Shown: in pieces, positions 7,478 through 14,687 of the stretch
Layout: each line of letters begins with the position of its first letter
Numbering within the stretch: position 1 is the first letter of the stretch
Source: Actinocrinis sp046724665
GTDB lineage: Bacteria > Actinomycetota > Actinomycetes > Streptomycetales > Catenulisporaceae
NCBI GenBank assembly: GCA_046724665.1
Contig: JBKOWZ010000097.1
Span: forward strand, 1-31,093
Length of the DNA stretch: 31,093 bases
Direction of reading: 5' to 3'
Made by a program: the position numbers and the translations under genes
Notes under the pieces: generated by a model
Database searches by the model: none
Seen by the model: only the letters and a program-made list of their open reading frames with translations
Told to the model about the DNA's origin: nothing

Positions 7478-8478
7478 TCCCTAGCCCGCGCAGACTCGGT
7501 CCACGGAAGCAGTAGCCCGAGATGTTTCGGAATGCTGACGGTGCATGACACCCTGAGCTGTGTCAAGCGCCCCCGAGGCGGCCGACGACGCGGTTGGGCG
7601 CTCGATTTGTCGAGTTATCGCCGAGCCCGAACACCGCCGCGGCGATCAGAAGCGCGACGGCCATGCGTAGCGCTGTACGCACTCTCCACCACGCGCGAAA
7701 TCCACAAAGCGCTCGCCGCCGCGAATCAATATCGAACAGGAGCCGAAAGTTCCAGCGCGCGCTGCCGTACGCTCCAACGCCCCGCAGCCCACCGACACCG
7801 GATGTGGAGAAGCTCAAAGCAGGTGTCATGGCAGCCAACCTCGACCCCACTCACCACCCCATCACGACACCTGGCCGACTCGCCGACACCGGATACAGCG
7901 GAAGCCCAAGACTGGTGCCTTGGCAGCCCACCCTCACCCCACTCACCACCCCTGACCACACCTGACCGGCTCGCCAACACCGGATACCGAGAAGCCCAGG
8001 ACTGGCGTCGTGGCAGGCAACCCTTACCCCACTCGCCACCCCACGACCACATCTGGCCGACTTGCCGACACCGGATGCAGATGCAGCGGAAGCCCAAGAC
8101 TGGTGCCTTGGCAGCCAACCGTTACCCTGCTCGCCACCCCACGACGACACCTGGCCGGCTCGCCGACATCGGACGCCGAATGAGCCGAGGTTGGAAGCGA
8201 TCTCGACGCACGCCGGCTACCAGCACGAGCACGAGCACGAGCCACAAGTTCCAGCGCGTCCTCCTATGCGCTAAAGCTCGCCGACATCGGACGCGGGTTA
8301 AGCCGAGACTGGAAGCGATCTCGGCACATGCCTGCTACCAGCACGCCGAACCGAGTCGGCAGCTGATGCGGTGAGCTGCCACTCCTGCTGCCGCGGACAT
8401 GCCCGTAACCGGCCCTTTACAGCGATACCCGCCGCCACTATGGTCCCGCTGGAAGCGCTCCCGGACCCGCCTCGCTTC
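7478..8478. other. Gene-free stretch of about 1 kb
   Basis: No convincing gene is present between the GH27 operator and the GH6 operator. Open frames exist on both strands, but none has a good start, a recognisable domain or a Shine-Dalgarno, and the DNA is largely occupied by tandem repeats whose period is not a multiple of three. The first part (7478-7748) has no repeat and no structure that I recognise. Confidence 0.7.
7749..8344. repeat. Degenerate long-period tandem repeat array (91-bp and 118-bp units)
   Basis: The core CCGACACCGGAT, or a close variant, starts at 7792, 7883, 7974, 8065, 8163 and 8281, with intervals of 91, 91, 91, 98 and 118 bp. The first four units also share TGGCAGCCAACC-like and CACCCCACGACCACA-like blocks at the same offsets; the fourth carries a 6-bp insertion. 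The last two units share different blocks exactly 118 bp apart: GGAAGCGATCTCG (8193 and 8311) and GCTACCAGCAC (8216 and 8334). GTTCCAGCGCG occurs at 7749 and 8248, linking the start of the array to its end. A GAGCAC microsatellite lies at about 8221-8242. Units are contiguous with no unique spacers. A non-coding role or decayed duplications are both possible. Confidence 0.8.
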
Positions 8479-8494
8479 GTGAGAGCGCTCTCAC
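8479..8494. promoter_or_regulatory. Perfect 16-bp palindrome upstream of GH6 cellulase (CebR-like operator)
   Basis: GTGAGAGCGCTCTCAC is a perfect palindrome 43-58 bp before the cellulase start. It resembles the CebR operator of streptomycetes (TGGGAGCGCTCCCA), which represses cellulase genes until cello-oligosaccharides appear. The LacI-family gene directly downstream of the cellulase is the obvious candidate repressor. Confidence 0.75.
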
Positions 8495-8536
8495 TTGCTC
8501 GTGCTCGTGTTCTGTCTGACCATGCCACTCGAGAGG

Positions 8537-9826
8537 ATGTGGACGTTGAAGTTCACCGGGTTCAAACCCGCCCTGGCTGTCGCCGCCGTCGTGGTCGCGC
8601 TCGGTTCTGCGCCGGCCGCCGCGGTGCAGACCGCCGTCGATCACACACTGCCGTCGGACGCCCGCTTCTACGTCGAGCCGAACAGCGACGCGGCGAAGCA
8701 GGCCCTGACCGATGTGAAGGCCGGCGACCTGCGCGACGCGCTGCTGATGGCGAAGCTGGCCAGCTGGCCGGAGGCCACCTGGTTCACCAGCGGCACCCCG
8801 GCTCAGGTGTCGCAGCAGGTCACGGCGCTCATGCGCGCCGCCGCGAGACAGCGGGCCGTCCCGACGCTGGTCGCCTATGACATCCCGCTGCGCGACTGTA
8901 GCCAGTACTCCAGCGGCGGCGCCACCTCCGATGCCGCCTATCAGCAGTGGATCGCCGCGTTCGCCGCCGCGATCGGGCAGGCGCGGGCCGTGGTGATCCT
9001 CGAGCCGGACGCGCTGGCCAACCTGCCGCAGGACTGCGGCCCGACCACGGACCCGACCGGCGAGCTCACCGCCGCGCGGATGGCGGACCTCAGATACGCC
9101 GTCTCGGTGCTCGAGGCCCAGCCCCGCACCTCGGTCTATCTGGACGCCGGCAACAGCCAGTGGCACTCGGTCGGCGACATCGCGCAGCGGCTGATCGACG
9201 CGGACGTCGCGCACACGCAGGGATTCTCCCTGAACGTCTCGAACTACCAGCCCACCGACCAGTCCGACCACTACGGCGACTGGGTCTCGAAGTGCATCTG
9301 GTTCGCCACACAGGGACCGAGCTGGGCCATCGGCCACGCGAACTGGTGCGCCAGCCAGTACTACTCGCCCAACGCGCCCAACGACGGCCTGCCCGGCAAC
9401 TCGGTCTCGTCCACCGACCCGAGCACCTGGCACTGGACCGACGACTGGTTCACCCAGAACACCGCCGACGCACCGGCCTCGGCGCTGACCCACTACGTCG
9501 TGGACACCAGCCGCAACGGCCTCGGCGCGTGGTCCCCGCCCGCGGGCACCTCGTACCCCGACCCGCAGACCTGGTGCAACCCGCCGGACCGCGGCATCGG
9601 CGCCCGCCCGACCGCCAACACCGGCGTGCCGCTGGCCGACGCATACCTCTTCATCAAGACGATCGGACAATCGGACGGCGGCTGCACCCGTGGCACCGCC
9701 GGACCCGGCGACCCCGTCTACGGCGGCACGGTTGACCCGGCGGCCGGCGCGTGGTGGCCGGCGCAGGCGCGGACACTCGCGAGCAACGCCGTCCCCGCTC
9801 TCGGATTCAATCTCCCTCTACGCTGA
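8537..9826 (+). CDS. Secreted GH6 cellulase (endoglucanase or cellobiohydrolase)
   Basis: About 430 residues with a signal peptide (hydrophobic core PALAVAAVVVALGSAPAAA) and a single GH6 catalytic domain; no cellulose-binding module. Signature motifs are VAYDIPLRDCSQYSSGG (about 112-128, Asp120 of RDC), VVILEPDALANL (about 152-163, general acid D158), a VYLDAGNSQW segment, SLNVSNY, HYVVDTSRNG and WCNPPDRGIG. The enzyme cleaves beta-1,4-glucan outside the cell with inversion. The start is uncertain. ATG 8537 is used; TTG 8546 has GAGAGG at a better distance, and ATG 8522 is also in frame. All give the same signal peptide core. The operator at 8479-8494 implies induction by cello-oligosaccharides. 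The LacI-family gene follows after 72 bp and may be co-transcribed. Confidence 0.93.
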   Translation: MWTLKFTGFKPALAVAAVVVALGSAPAAAVQTAVDHTLPSDARFYVEPNSDAAKQALTDVKAGDLRDALLMAKLASWPEATWFTSGTPAQVSQQVTALMRAAARQRAVPTLVAYDIPLRDCSQYSSGGATSDAAYQQWIAAFAAAIGQARAVVILEPDALANLPQDCGPTTDPTGELTAARMADLRYAVSVLEAQPRTSVYLDAGNSQWHSVGDIAQRLIDADVAHTQGFSLNVSNYQPTDQSDHYGDWVSKCIWFATQGPSWAIGHANWCASQYYSPNAPNDGLPGNSVSSTDPSTWHWTDDWFTQNTADAPASALTHYVVDTSRNGLGAWSPPAGTSYPDPQTWCNPPDRGIGARPTANTGVPLADAYLFIKTIGQSDGGCTRGTAGPGDPVYGGTVDPAAGAWWPAQARTLASNAVPALGFNLPLR

Positions 9827-9898
9827 GCCTGTCCTTCAACTGAGCACCAGATCGCACCACGCACGGACAGTACAGCCGTAGAGAGGACCAACCGGTTC

Positions 9899-10948
9899 AT
9901 GGGAACGCAACCGGCGCGCCGGCCGACACTCGACGAGGTCGCCCGGCGCGCCGGAGTCTCCCGCTCGGCGGCCTCGCGCGCCATCAACAATGCACGGCAC
10001 GTGAGCAGGGCCACCCGCGAGGCCGTCGAGCACGCGATCGAGGAGTTGGGCTACGTGCCCAACCCCACCGCCCGGGCCCTGGCCACGCAGCAGGCCTCCG
10101 CGGTCATCCTCGCCGTCTCGCACGACGACCCGGCGCTGTTCGCCGACCCGTTCTTCGGCCAGGTCATCGTCGGCGTAAGCGCCGCACTGGAAACCACCGA
10201 CCTGGTCCTCATGCTCGCGCTGGCCAGCTCGAGCCGTGGCAGGGAACGCGTACAGCGCGTGCTGCGCTCCCGGCGCGCCGACGGCATCATGCTCCTGGCA
10301 CTGCGCGGCGACGACCCGCTCTACCGCCTCGCCGGGCAACTCGGCCTGCCCGTCGTCGTCGGCGGACGGCCCCTGCACGGCGAGCCGGCCTGGTACGTAG
10401 ACGCGGACAACCGCGGCGGCGCGCGCCTCGCCACCGAGCACCTCATCACCACCGGCCACCGCCGGATCGCCATCATCACCGGCCTGTCCGGCAGCAGGGC
10501 CAGCGCCGACCGGTTGCGCGGCTTCCGGGAGACCATGGCCCTCGCCGGCCTCGACAGCACCTGGATCGATCAAGGCGACTTCACCGAGGACAGCGGCGCC
10601 GAGGCCACCACCCGTCTGCTCGCCGCCCACCCCGATCTCGACGCGATCTTCGCCGCCTCCGACAACATGGCCGCAGGCGCGCTACGCGCGCTCAAAGCAC
10701 ACGGCCGCTCGGTGCCCGCCGACGTCGCCGTCGTAGGGTTCGACGACCTGCCGATCGCCCGCCACACCGACCCGCCGCTGACCTCCGTCAACCAGCCGGT
10801 CCAAGCCCTCGGCCGCGAGATGGCGAAGATGCTCGTCAGCCTGATCAACGGCGAACAGCCGACCCCGCTGATCCTGCCCACCACCTTGGCCGTCCGCGCC
10901 TCCGCACCGCCGCCGGATCAGGCCTCGACCCTCGCGGCCGCACCGTAG
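9899..10948 (+). CDS. LacI/GalR-family transcriptional repressor (CebR-like by context)
   Basis: A 349-residue regulator. The N-terminal LacI helix-turn-helix is clear (PTLDEVARRAGVSRSAASRA, about 8-27, then a hinge near ELGYVPNPTARALA). Residues about 65-335 form the periplasmic-binding-protein-like effector domain with VVGFDDLPIARHTDPPLTSV, typical of the family. It binds palindromic operators and releases them on binding a sugar. An AGAGAGGA stretch lies about 12 nt before ATG 9899, a long but possible Shine-Dalgarno spacing. Position directly behind the GH6 cellulase suggests that it controls the palindrome at 8479-8494; the GH27 site at 7464-7477, with the same GCG centre, may be a second target. 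The ligand is not deducible. Confidence 0.93.
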   Translation: MGTQPARRPTLDEVARRAGVSRSAASRAINNARHVSRATREAVEHAIEELGYVPNPTARALATQQASAVILAVSHDDPALFADPFFGQVIVGVSAALETTDLVLMLALASSSRGRERVQRVLRSRRADGIMLLALRGDDPLYRLAGQLGLPVVVGGRPLHGEPAWYVDADNRGGARLATEHLITTGHRRIAIITGLSGSRASADRLRGFRETMALAGLDSTWIDQGDFTEDSGAEATTRLLAAHPDLDAIFAASDNMAAGALRALKAHGRSVPADVAVVGFDDLPIARHTDPPLTSVNQPVQALGREMAKMLVSLINGEQPTPLILPTTLAVRASAPPPDQASTLAAAP

Positions 10949-10962
10949 CCACCGCGAGGCAC

Positions 10963-10968
10963 TATGGT
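10963..10968 (+). promoter_or_regulatory. -10 box for leaderless nucS mRNA
   Basis: TATGGT at 10963-10968 ends 8 nt before the nucS ATG, inside the 28-bp gap after the LacI-type gene, and there is no Shine-Dalgarno. This fits a leaderless transcript starting at or next to the ATG. Confidence 0.5.
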
Positions 10969-10976
10969 TTCGAACC

Positions 10977-11648
10977 ATGCGTCTCCTGATCGCCCAGTGC
11001 AGCGTGGACTACACGGGACGGCTCACCACCCGCCTGCCCACGGCCCGCCGCCTGCTGATCGTCAAAGCGGACGGCAGCATCCTGATCCATGCAGACGGAG
11101 GCACGTACAAGCCGCTCAACTGGCTCGCCCCACCCTGCACGGTGGTGCAGGAGGAGCTTGCCGAGGGCCACCGCTGGACGGTCGCCAACAAGACCGAGCA
11201 GCTGGTGATCACCATAGAAGAGATCTACCACGACTCGGACCACGAACTCGGCGTCGAACCCGGCCTGCGCAAGGACGGCGTCGAATCGCACCTCCAGCAG
11301 CTGCTGGCCGAGCAGATCGAGACCCTCGGCAAGGGCTGGCGACTGATACGCCGCGAATACCCGACACCCATCGGCCCCGTAGACATCCTCTGCGAAGACG
11401 CCGACGGCGGTACCGTGGCCGTCGAGATCAAGCGCCGCGGGAAGATCTCAGGCGTCGAACAGCTGACCAGATACCTGGAGATGCTCAACCGCGACCCGCT
11501 CCTGGCGCCGGTGCGCGGCGTCTTCGCCGCACAGGAGATCAAGCCCCAAGCACGCGTACTGGCCACCGACCGCGGCATCGACTGCGTGATCCTCGACTAC
11601 GACGCGCTGCGCGGATTCGAACCCACACCCGCAGAAGCAGCGTCCTGA
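10977..11648 (+). CDS. nucS: EndoMS/NucS mismatch endonuclease
   Basis: A 223-residue protein matching NucS/EndoMS, the non-canonical mismatch repair nuclease of Actinobacteria and many archaea. It makes double-strand breaks at mismatched bases, guided by the sliding clamp, and replaces MutS/MutL. The N-terminal half (about 1-100) is the DNA-binding dimerisation domain. The C-terminal RecB-like nuclease domain shows the catalytic set D136 (GPVDILC), E150 and K152 (VAVEIKRRG), with Q162 following. The last residues (PTPAEAAS) do not show an obvious hydrophobic clamp-binding tail, so clamp contact by that route is uncertain. It is probably transcribed as a leaderless mRNA and reads toward the convergent MFS gene, 24 bp away. 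Confidence 0.95.
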   Translation: MRLLIAQCSVDYTGRLTTRLPTARRLLIVKADGSILIHADGGTYKPLNWLAPPCTVVQEELAEGHRWTVANKTEQLVITIEEIYHDSDHELGVEPGLRKDGVESHLQQLLAEQIETLGKGWRLIRREYPTPIGPVDILCEDADGGTVAVEIKRRGKISGVEQLTRYLEMLNRDPLLAPVRGVFAAQEIKPQARVLATDRGIDCVILDYDALRGFEPTPAEAAS

Positions 11649-11672
11649 TCCCGCAGTCCCCTTACTTTGGGC

Positions 11673-13169
11673 CTACTTGAGCGTCGCGGCGACGCCCGCG
11701 CGGTCTTCGGCGGCCTCGGACGGCGTCCCGCCGGGCGGCTCGCCCTTCGTGTTGGCGGCGCGCAGCCCGATCAGCACCACGGCGCCGACGAAGAACGCGG
11801 CCGCGAGCAGCGCCCGCGTGAAGCCGCCGACCTGGGCGTCCGTCGCGCTCTGGTGCGCGGCCAGCAGCGAGTTCGTGCGGGCCGTCGCGATCGCGGACAG
11901 GACCGCGAGCCCGAGCGCCACGCCGACCTGGAACGACGCGGCGATCAGTGCCCCGGCCAGGCCCGCCTTGTCGGCCGGCACGCCCGCGTTGCCGGCGATC
12001 TGCACGCCGACGAACACCAGGCCGAGTCCGAACCCCATGACCATCAGCGGCGGGAAGAGGTCGCTCCAGTAGTGGCCGTGCACCGGCATCCGCGAGAGCC
12101 AGTACAGGCCGCCGGTCGCGATGGCCGCCCCGACGACGATGAGCGGCCGGGTGCCCACGCGCGGGACCAGGCCGGAGCCGCCGATCGACGCGATGGCGAC
12201 GATCGCCGCGATCGGGACGTACGCCGCGCCGGAGCGCAGCGCGGAGAAGTGCAGGACCTCCTGCAAGTACAGGGTGATGAAGAAGAACGCCGAGTTGAGT
12301 CCCGCAAGGCCCAGCGCCTGCGACGCGTCGGCCGCGGCCAGGCCCCTGACCCTGAAGATCGACATCGGCAGCACCGGGTTCGGGTGTCTCAGCTCGTTGA
12401 TCACCAGGGCGGTCAGCAGCGCGGCCGCACCCGCCAGCCCGCCGATCGTGGCGGCCGAGCCCCAGCCGTTGTCGGGCGCCTTGACCAGCGCGTAGATGAG
12501 CAGCAGCATCCCGGCGGTGCCCAGTAGGGCGCCGGGGGTGTCGAAGCTCTTCAGCCCGGCGCGGCGCGGTGCGTCACCGCTGACAAGCAGGTACGCCGCG
12601 ACGATCACCAGCACGGAGATCGGCGTGTTGATCCACAGCACCCACCGCCAACCGGGCCCCGAGGAGATGACGCCGCCGAGGAACACCCCGGCGACGCCCG
12701 ACAGGCCGCCCATCGCGCCCCACGCGCCGAGCGCCTTCACCCGCTCGGTGCCGGTGTTGAAGCTCGTGGTGAGGATGGACAGCGCCGCGGGGGTCATCAG
12801 GGCCGCGCCGATCCCCTGGGCGAGCCGGGCGCCGACCAGGGTGCCGGCGTTCGGGGCCGCGCCGCCGACGACCGTGGTGACCGCGAACACCGCGGTCCCG
12901 ATCACCAGCGTCTGACGCCGCCCGAGCAGGTCGGCCAGCCGCCCGCCGAGCAGCAGGAACCCGCCGTAGGTGACCGTGTAGGCGCTGATCACCCATTGCA
13001 GGTCCTGCTGGGAGAAGTGCAGGTCGTGCTGGATGGTCGGCAGCGAGACGTTCACCAGCGCGATGCCGACGAAGTCCAGGAACGCCACCGCGCACAGGAA
13101 CGCCAGCGTCAATCGGCCCCTGCGGGTCGCGAGGAACGACGCGCTCGGCGCCGCCAACATTTCCGTCAT
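11673..13169 (-). CDS. MFS drug/metabolite exporter, DHA2 (EmrB/QacA, 14-TM) family
   Basis: A 498-residue integral membrane protein of the 14-helix DHA2 type. The first helix carries FLCAVAFLDFVGIALVNVSL with the family's D in helix 1; a motif A-like GGRLADLLGRRQTL lies between helices 2 and 3; a motif C-like GAMGGLSGVAGVFLGG is in helix 5. It exports a small hydrophobic compound using the proton gradient. ATG 13169 is chosen because GGAG lies 7 nt upstream; an in-frame GTG at 13208 would extend it without a Shine-Dalgarno. It is divergent from the AraC-family gene, which is likely its regulator. The substrate is unknown; a product or intermediate of the operon beginning at 22756 is conceivable but unsupported. 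Confidence 0.92.
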   Translation of the reverse strand: MTEMLAAPSASFLATRRGRLTLAFLCAVAFLDFVGIALVNVSLPTIQHDLHFSQQDLQWVISAYTVTYGGFLLLGGRLADLLGRRQTLVIGTAVFAVTTVVGGAAPNAGTLVGARLAQGIGAALMTPAALSILTTSFNTGTERVKALGAWGAMGGLSGVAGVFLGGVISSGPGWRWVLWINTPISVLVIVAAYLLVSGDAPRRAGLKSFDTPGALLGTAGMLLLIYALVKAPDNGWGSAATIGGLAGAAALLTALVINELRHPNPVLPMSIFRVRGLAAADASQALGLAGLNSAFFFITLYLQEVLHFSALRSGAAYVPIAAIVAIASIGGSGLVPRVGTRPLIVVGAAIATGGLYWLSRMPVHGHYWSDLFPPLMVMGFGLGLVFVGVQIAGNAGVPADKAGLAGALIAASFQVGVALGLAVLSAIATARTNSLLAAHQSATDAQVGGFTRALLAAAFFVGAVVLIGLRAANTKGEPPGGTPSEAAEDRAGVAATLK

Positions 13170-13260
13170 GCGAGAACTCCGAGAGTCAGTGTCAAGAGCG
13201 CCCCTCACGAGGCGGCGCTACCTATGACACCGACGCTATGCAGCGCCATGCGGGCCGATC

Positions 13261-13293
13261 CATGCCAGATCGATGCACGAACATGCTTGATCG
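13261..13293. promoter_or_regulatory. AraC-type direct-repeat operator between MFS and AraC genes
   Basis: CATGCNNGATCG occurs at 13261-13272 and 13282-13293, exactly 21 bp apart (two helical turns), the geometry used by AraC-family activators. A looser copy, CATGC with GATC nearby, sits at 13247-13260. The sites are between the divergent transporter and regulator genes, so the AraC-type protein is the natural binder. Confidence 0.55.
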
Positions 13294-13303
13294 GCTCATG
13301 AGG

Positions 13304-13309
13304 TATCCT
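13304..13309 (+). promoter_or_regulatory. -10 box for leaderless araC-type mRNA
   Basis: TATCCT at 13304-13309 ends 7 nt before ATG 13317, the same hexamer and nearly the same spacing as at the DATIN-like gene. CGGAG is present but only 2 nt from the ATG, too close for a normal Shine-Dalgarno. Confidence 0.45.
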
Positions 13310-13316
13310 CGGAGTC

Positions 13317-14276
13317 ATGGGTACCGTCGTGAACGATCCGGTGGCGGACATCGTCGCGGACGTCGTCGCCACAACCCGCCGCGGCAGCCTCATGTACTCG
13401 CGCAACCGCTTCCACGCGCCGTGGGGCGCCGCGTTCCCCGCCGGAAATCTGGCCAGCTTCCACGTGATCACCTCGGGGGTGTGCTGGCTCACCGTCGGCG
13501 ACGCGGACCCGGTGCAGCTCACCCGCGGTGACGTGGTCCTCATCCCGTCCGGCGCCGCGCACGAACTATCCGACACCCCGCGGCGCCCCACACGCCCGAT
13601 GCCCGAAATCGTCGGGCGCTTGTTGGACGACGACGAGGCCGCGCCGAGCGACGTCGTCATCGAGGGCGACGGTCCGGCCACGGTGTGGATCTGCGGCGGG
13701 TACCGCCTCGCCGCGGCGGTGCGGCACCCGTTGACCAGCGTCCTGCCCGACGTCGTGATCATCACCGCCGCCGAGGCGCGCGGCACCGGGCTGGGCGCCG
13801 CCGTGGACCTGATAGCGGCCGAGGTCGATGGCACCGACCCGGGCGCGCCCGCGGTCATGGCCTCGCTGGTGGACCTGCTGTTCGTCTACCTGCTGCGCAC
13901 CTGGTTCGCCGAGCACCACGACGACGCCGGCTGGGGCCGCGCCCTGTTCGACCCCACCGTCGGCGCCGCCCTGGCGCTGATCCACACCGACCCCGGCCGG
14001 TCCTGGAACCTCGACACGCTCGCCCGAGCCACCCGCACCCCGCGCGCCACGCTCACCCGCCGCTTCGCCGCGCTGACCGGCCAGTCGCCCATGGCATACC
14101 TGACCGCATGGCGCATGTCGCTCGCGGCCCGCAGGCTGCGCGACAGCGACGCCACCGTGCGCCAGATCGCCCACGAGGCCGGCTACGACTCCGAGTTCGC
14201 CTTCGCCCGCGCCTTCAAGCGGGCCACCGGCACGGCGCCCGGCCAATACCGCAAACTCGCGCAGACCGTTCGGTGA
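13317..14276 (+). CDS. AraC-family regulator with N-terminal cupin domain
   Basis: A 319-residue regulator. Residues about 10-200 form an AraC-type cupin ligand domain (Cupin_6-like: RFHAPWGAAFPAGNLASFHV, GDVVLIPSGAAHEL). Residues about 215-315 hold the two helix-turn-helix units: WNLDTLARATRTPRATLTRR and the conserved second unit VRQIAHEAGYDSEFAFARAF with KRATGTAPGQYRK. It likely activates or represses the divergent MFS exporter through the 21-bp-spaced direct repeats and may autoregulate. The mRNA is probably leaderless. A strong terminator hairpin follows the stop codon by 1 nt. It is convergent with the eight-gene minus-strand operon; a regulatory link to that operon is only suggested by position. 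Confidence 0.92.
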   Translation: MGTVVNDPVADIVADVVATTRRGSLMYSRNRFHAPWGAAFPAGNLASFHVITSGVCWLTVGDADPVQLTRGDVVLIPSGAAHELSDTPRRPTRPMPEIVGRLLDDDEAAPSDVVIEGDGPATVWICGGYRLAAAVRHPLTSVLPDVVIITAAEARGTGLGAAVDLIAAEVDGTDPGAPAVMASLVDLLFVYLLRTWFAEHHDDAGWGRALFDPTVGAALALIHTDPGRSWNLDTLARATRTPRATLTRRFAALTGQSPMAYLTAWRMSLAARRLRDSDATVRQIAHEAGYDSEFAFARAFKRATGTAPGQYRKLAQTVR

Positions 14277-14277
14277 A

Positions 14278-14320
14278 CCGGCCTGGGCCGTGCCGTCGGA
14301 AACGGCACGGCCCAGGCCGG
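14278..14320. terminator. Bidirectional terminator with 19-bp perfect stem
   Basis: An inverted repeat with arms 14278-14296 and 14302-14320 pairs perfectly over 19 bp (CCGGCCTGGGCCGTGCCGT and its complement) around a 5-nt loop (CGGAA). It sits between the convergent AraC-type gene (ends 14276) and the last operon gene (ends 14340), so it can end transcription from both sides. Confidence 0.88.
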
Positions 14321-14339
14321 GAGGTTCGACGAGTCGCGC

Positions 14340-14648
14340 TCAGACCTGCTCGACGTCCGCGAACAGGAGCCGTACACCGCCGGTCGCCAACCCGAAGACC
14401 TTTGAGACGAACGCCGACGCCTCCTCGGTCGTCACGGCCGCGCTGGCGGCGTCGTAGTCGGTGAAGTAGAGGTCGAGCACGCGGTAGGCCGGGGTGGCGC
14501 TGCCGTCCTCCTTCGGCCAGACCTTCGCGCTCTCGATCCGTTCGACCCCGGGGAGCTTCTTCGCCAGCGCGAGCTGGTCGGGGTGGCCGGCCTCGAAGGC
14601 GGCGGGATCCTGAGGGTTCTCGTAGATCACCGTGATCTTCGTCGGCAT
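14340..14648 (-). CDS. EthD-like ferredoxin-fold small protein
   Basis: A 102-residue protein whose start (MPTKITVIYENPQDPAAFEA, then HPDQLALAKKLPGVERI) is typical of EthD-domain proteins: small dimeric alpha-beta barrels found beside catabolic oxygenases and decarboxylases, some of them catalysing isomerisation, decarboxylation or aldol steps. AAGGA sits about 5 nt before ATG 14648. It is the last gene of the eight-gene operon, 39 bp after the decarboxylase, and is followed by the bidirectional terminator. No catalytic residue can be assigned; it may act on a product of the decarboxylase or be an accessory subunit. Confidence 0.75.
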   Translation of the reverse strand: MPTKITVIYENPQDPAAFEAGHPDQLALAKKLPGVERIESAKVWPKEDGSATPAYRVLDLYFTDYDAASAAVTTEEASAFVSKVFGLATGGVRLLFADVEQV

Positions 14649-14687
14649 TACTTTCCTTTCTTCGGTGACATCTCGGTGCCCGCCCGG

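Noticed and set aside
7749..8344. Tandem array considered as a CRISPR
   Set aside because: Units are long, imperfect and contiguous, with no 20-50 bp identical repeats separated by unique spacers and no cas genes nearby.
7421..8374. Plus- and minus-strand open frames across the repeat array, including peptide-repeat-like readings with GCQGTSLGLP motifs
   Set aside because: The repeat period (91, 98, 118 bp) shifts frame between units, no frame has a good start, and no family is recognisable. They look like by-products of the DNA repeats.
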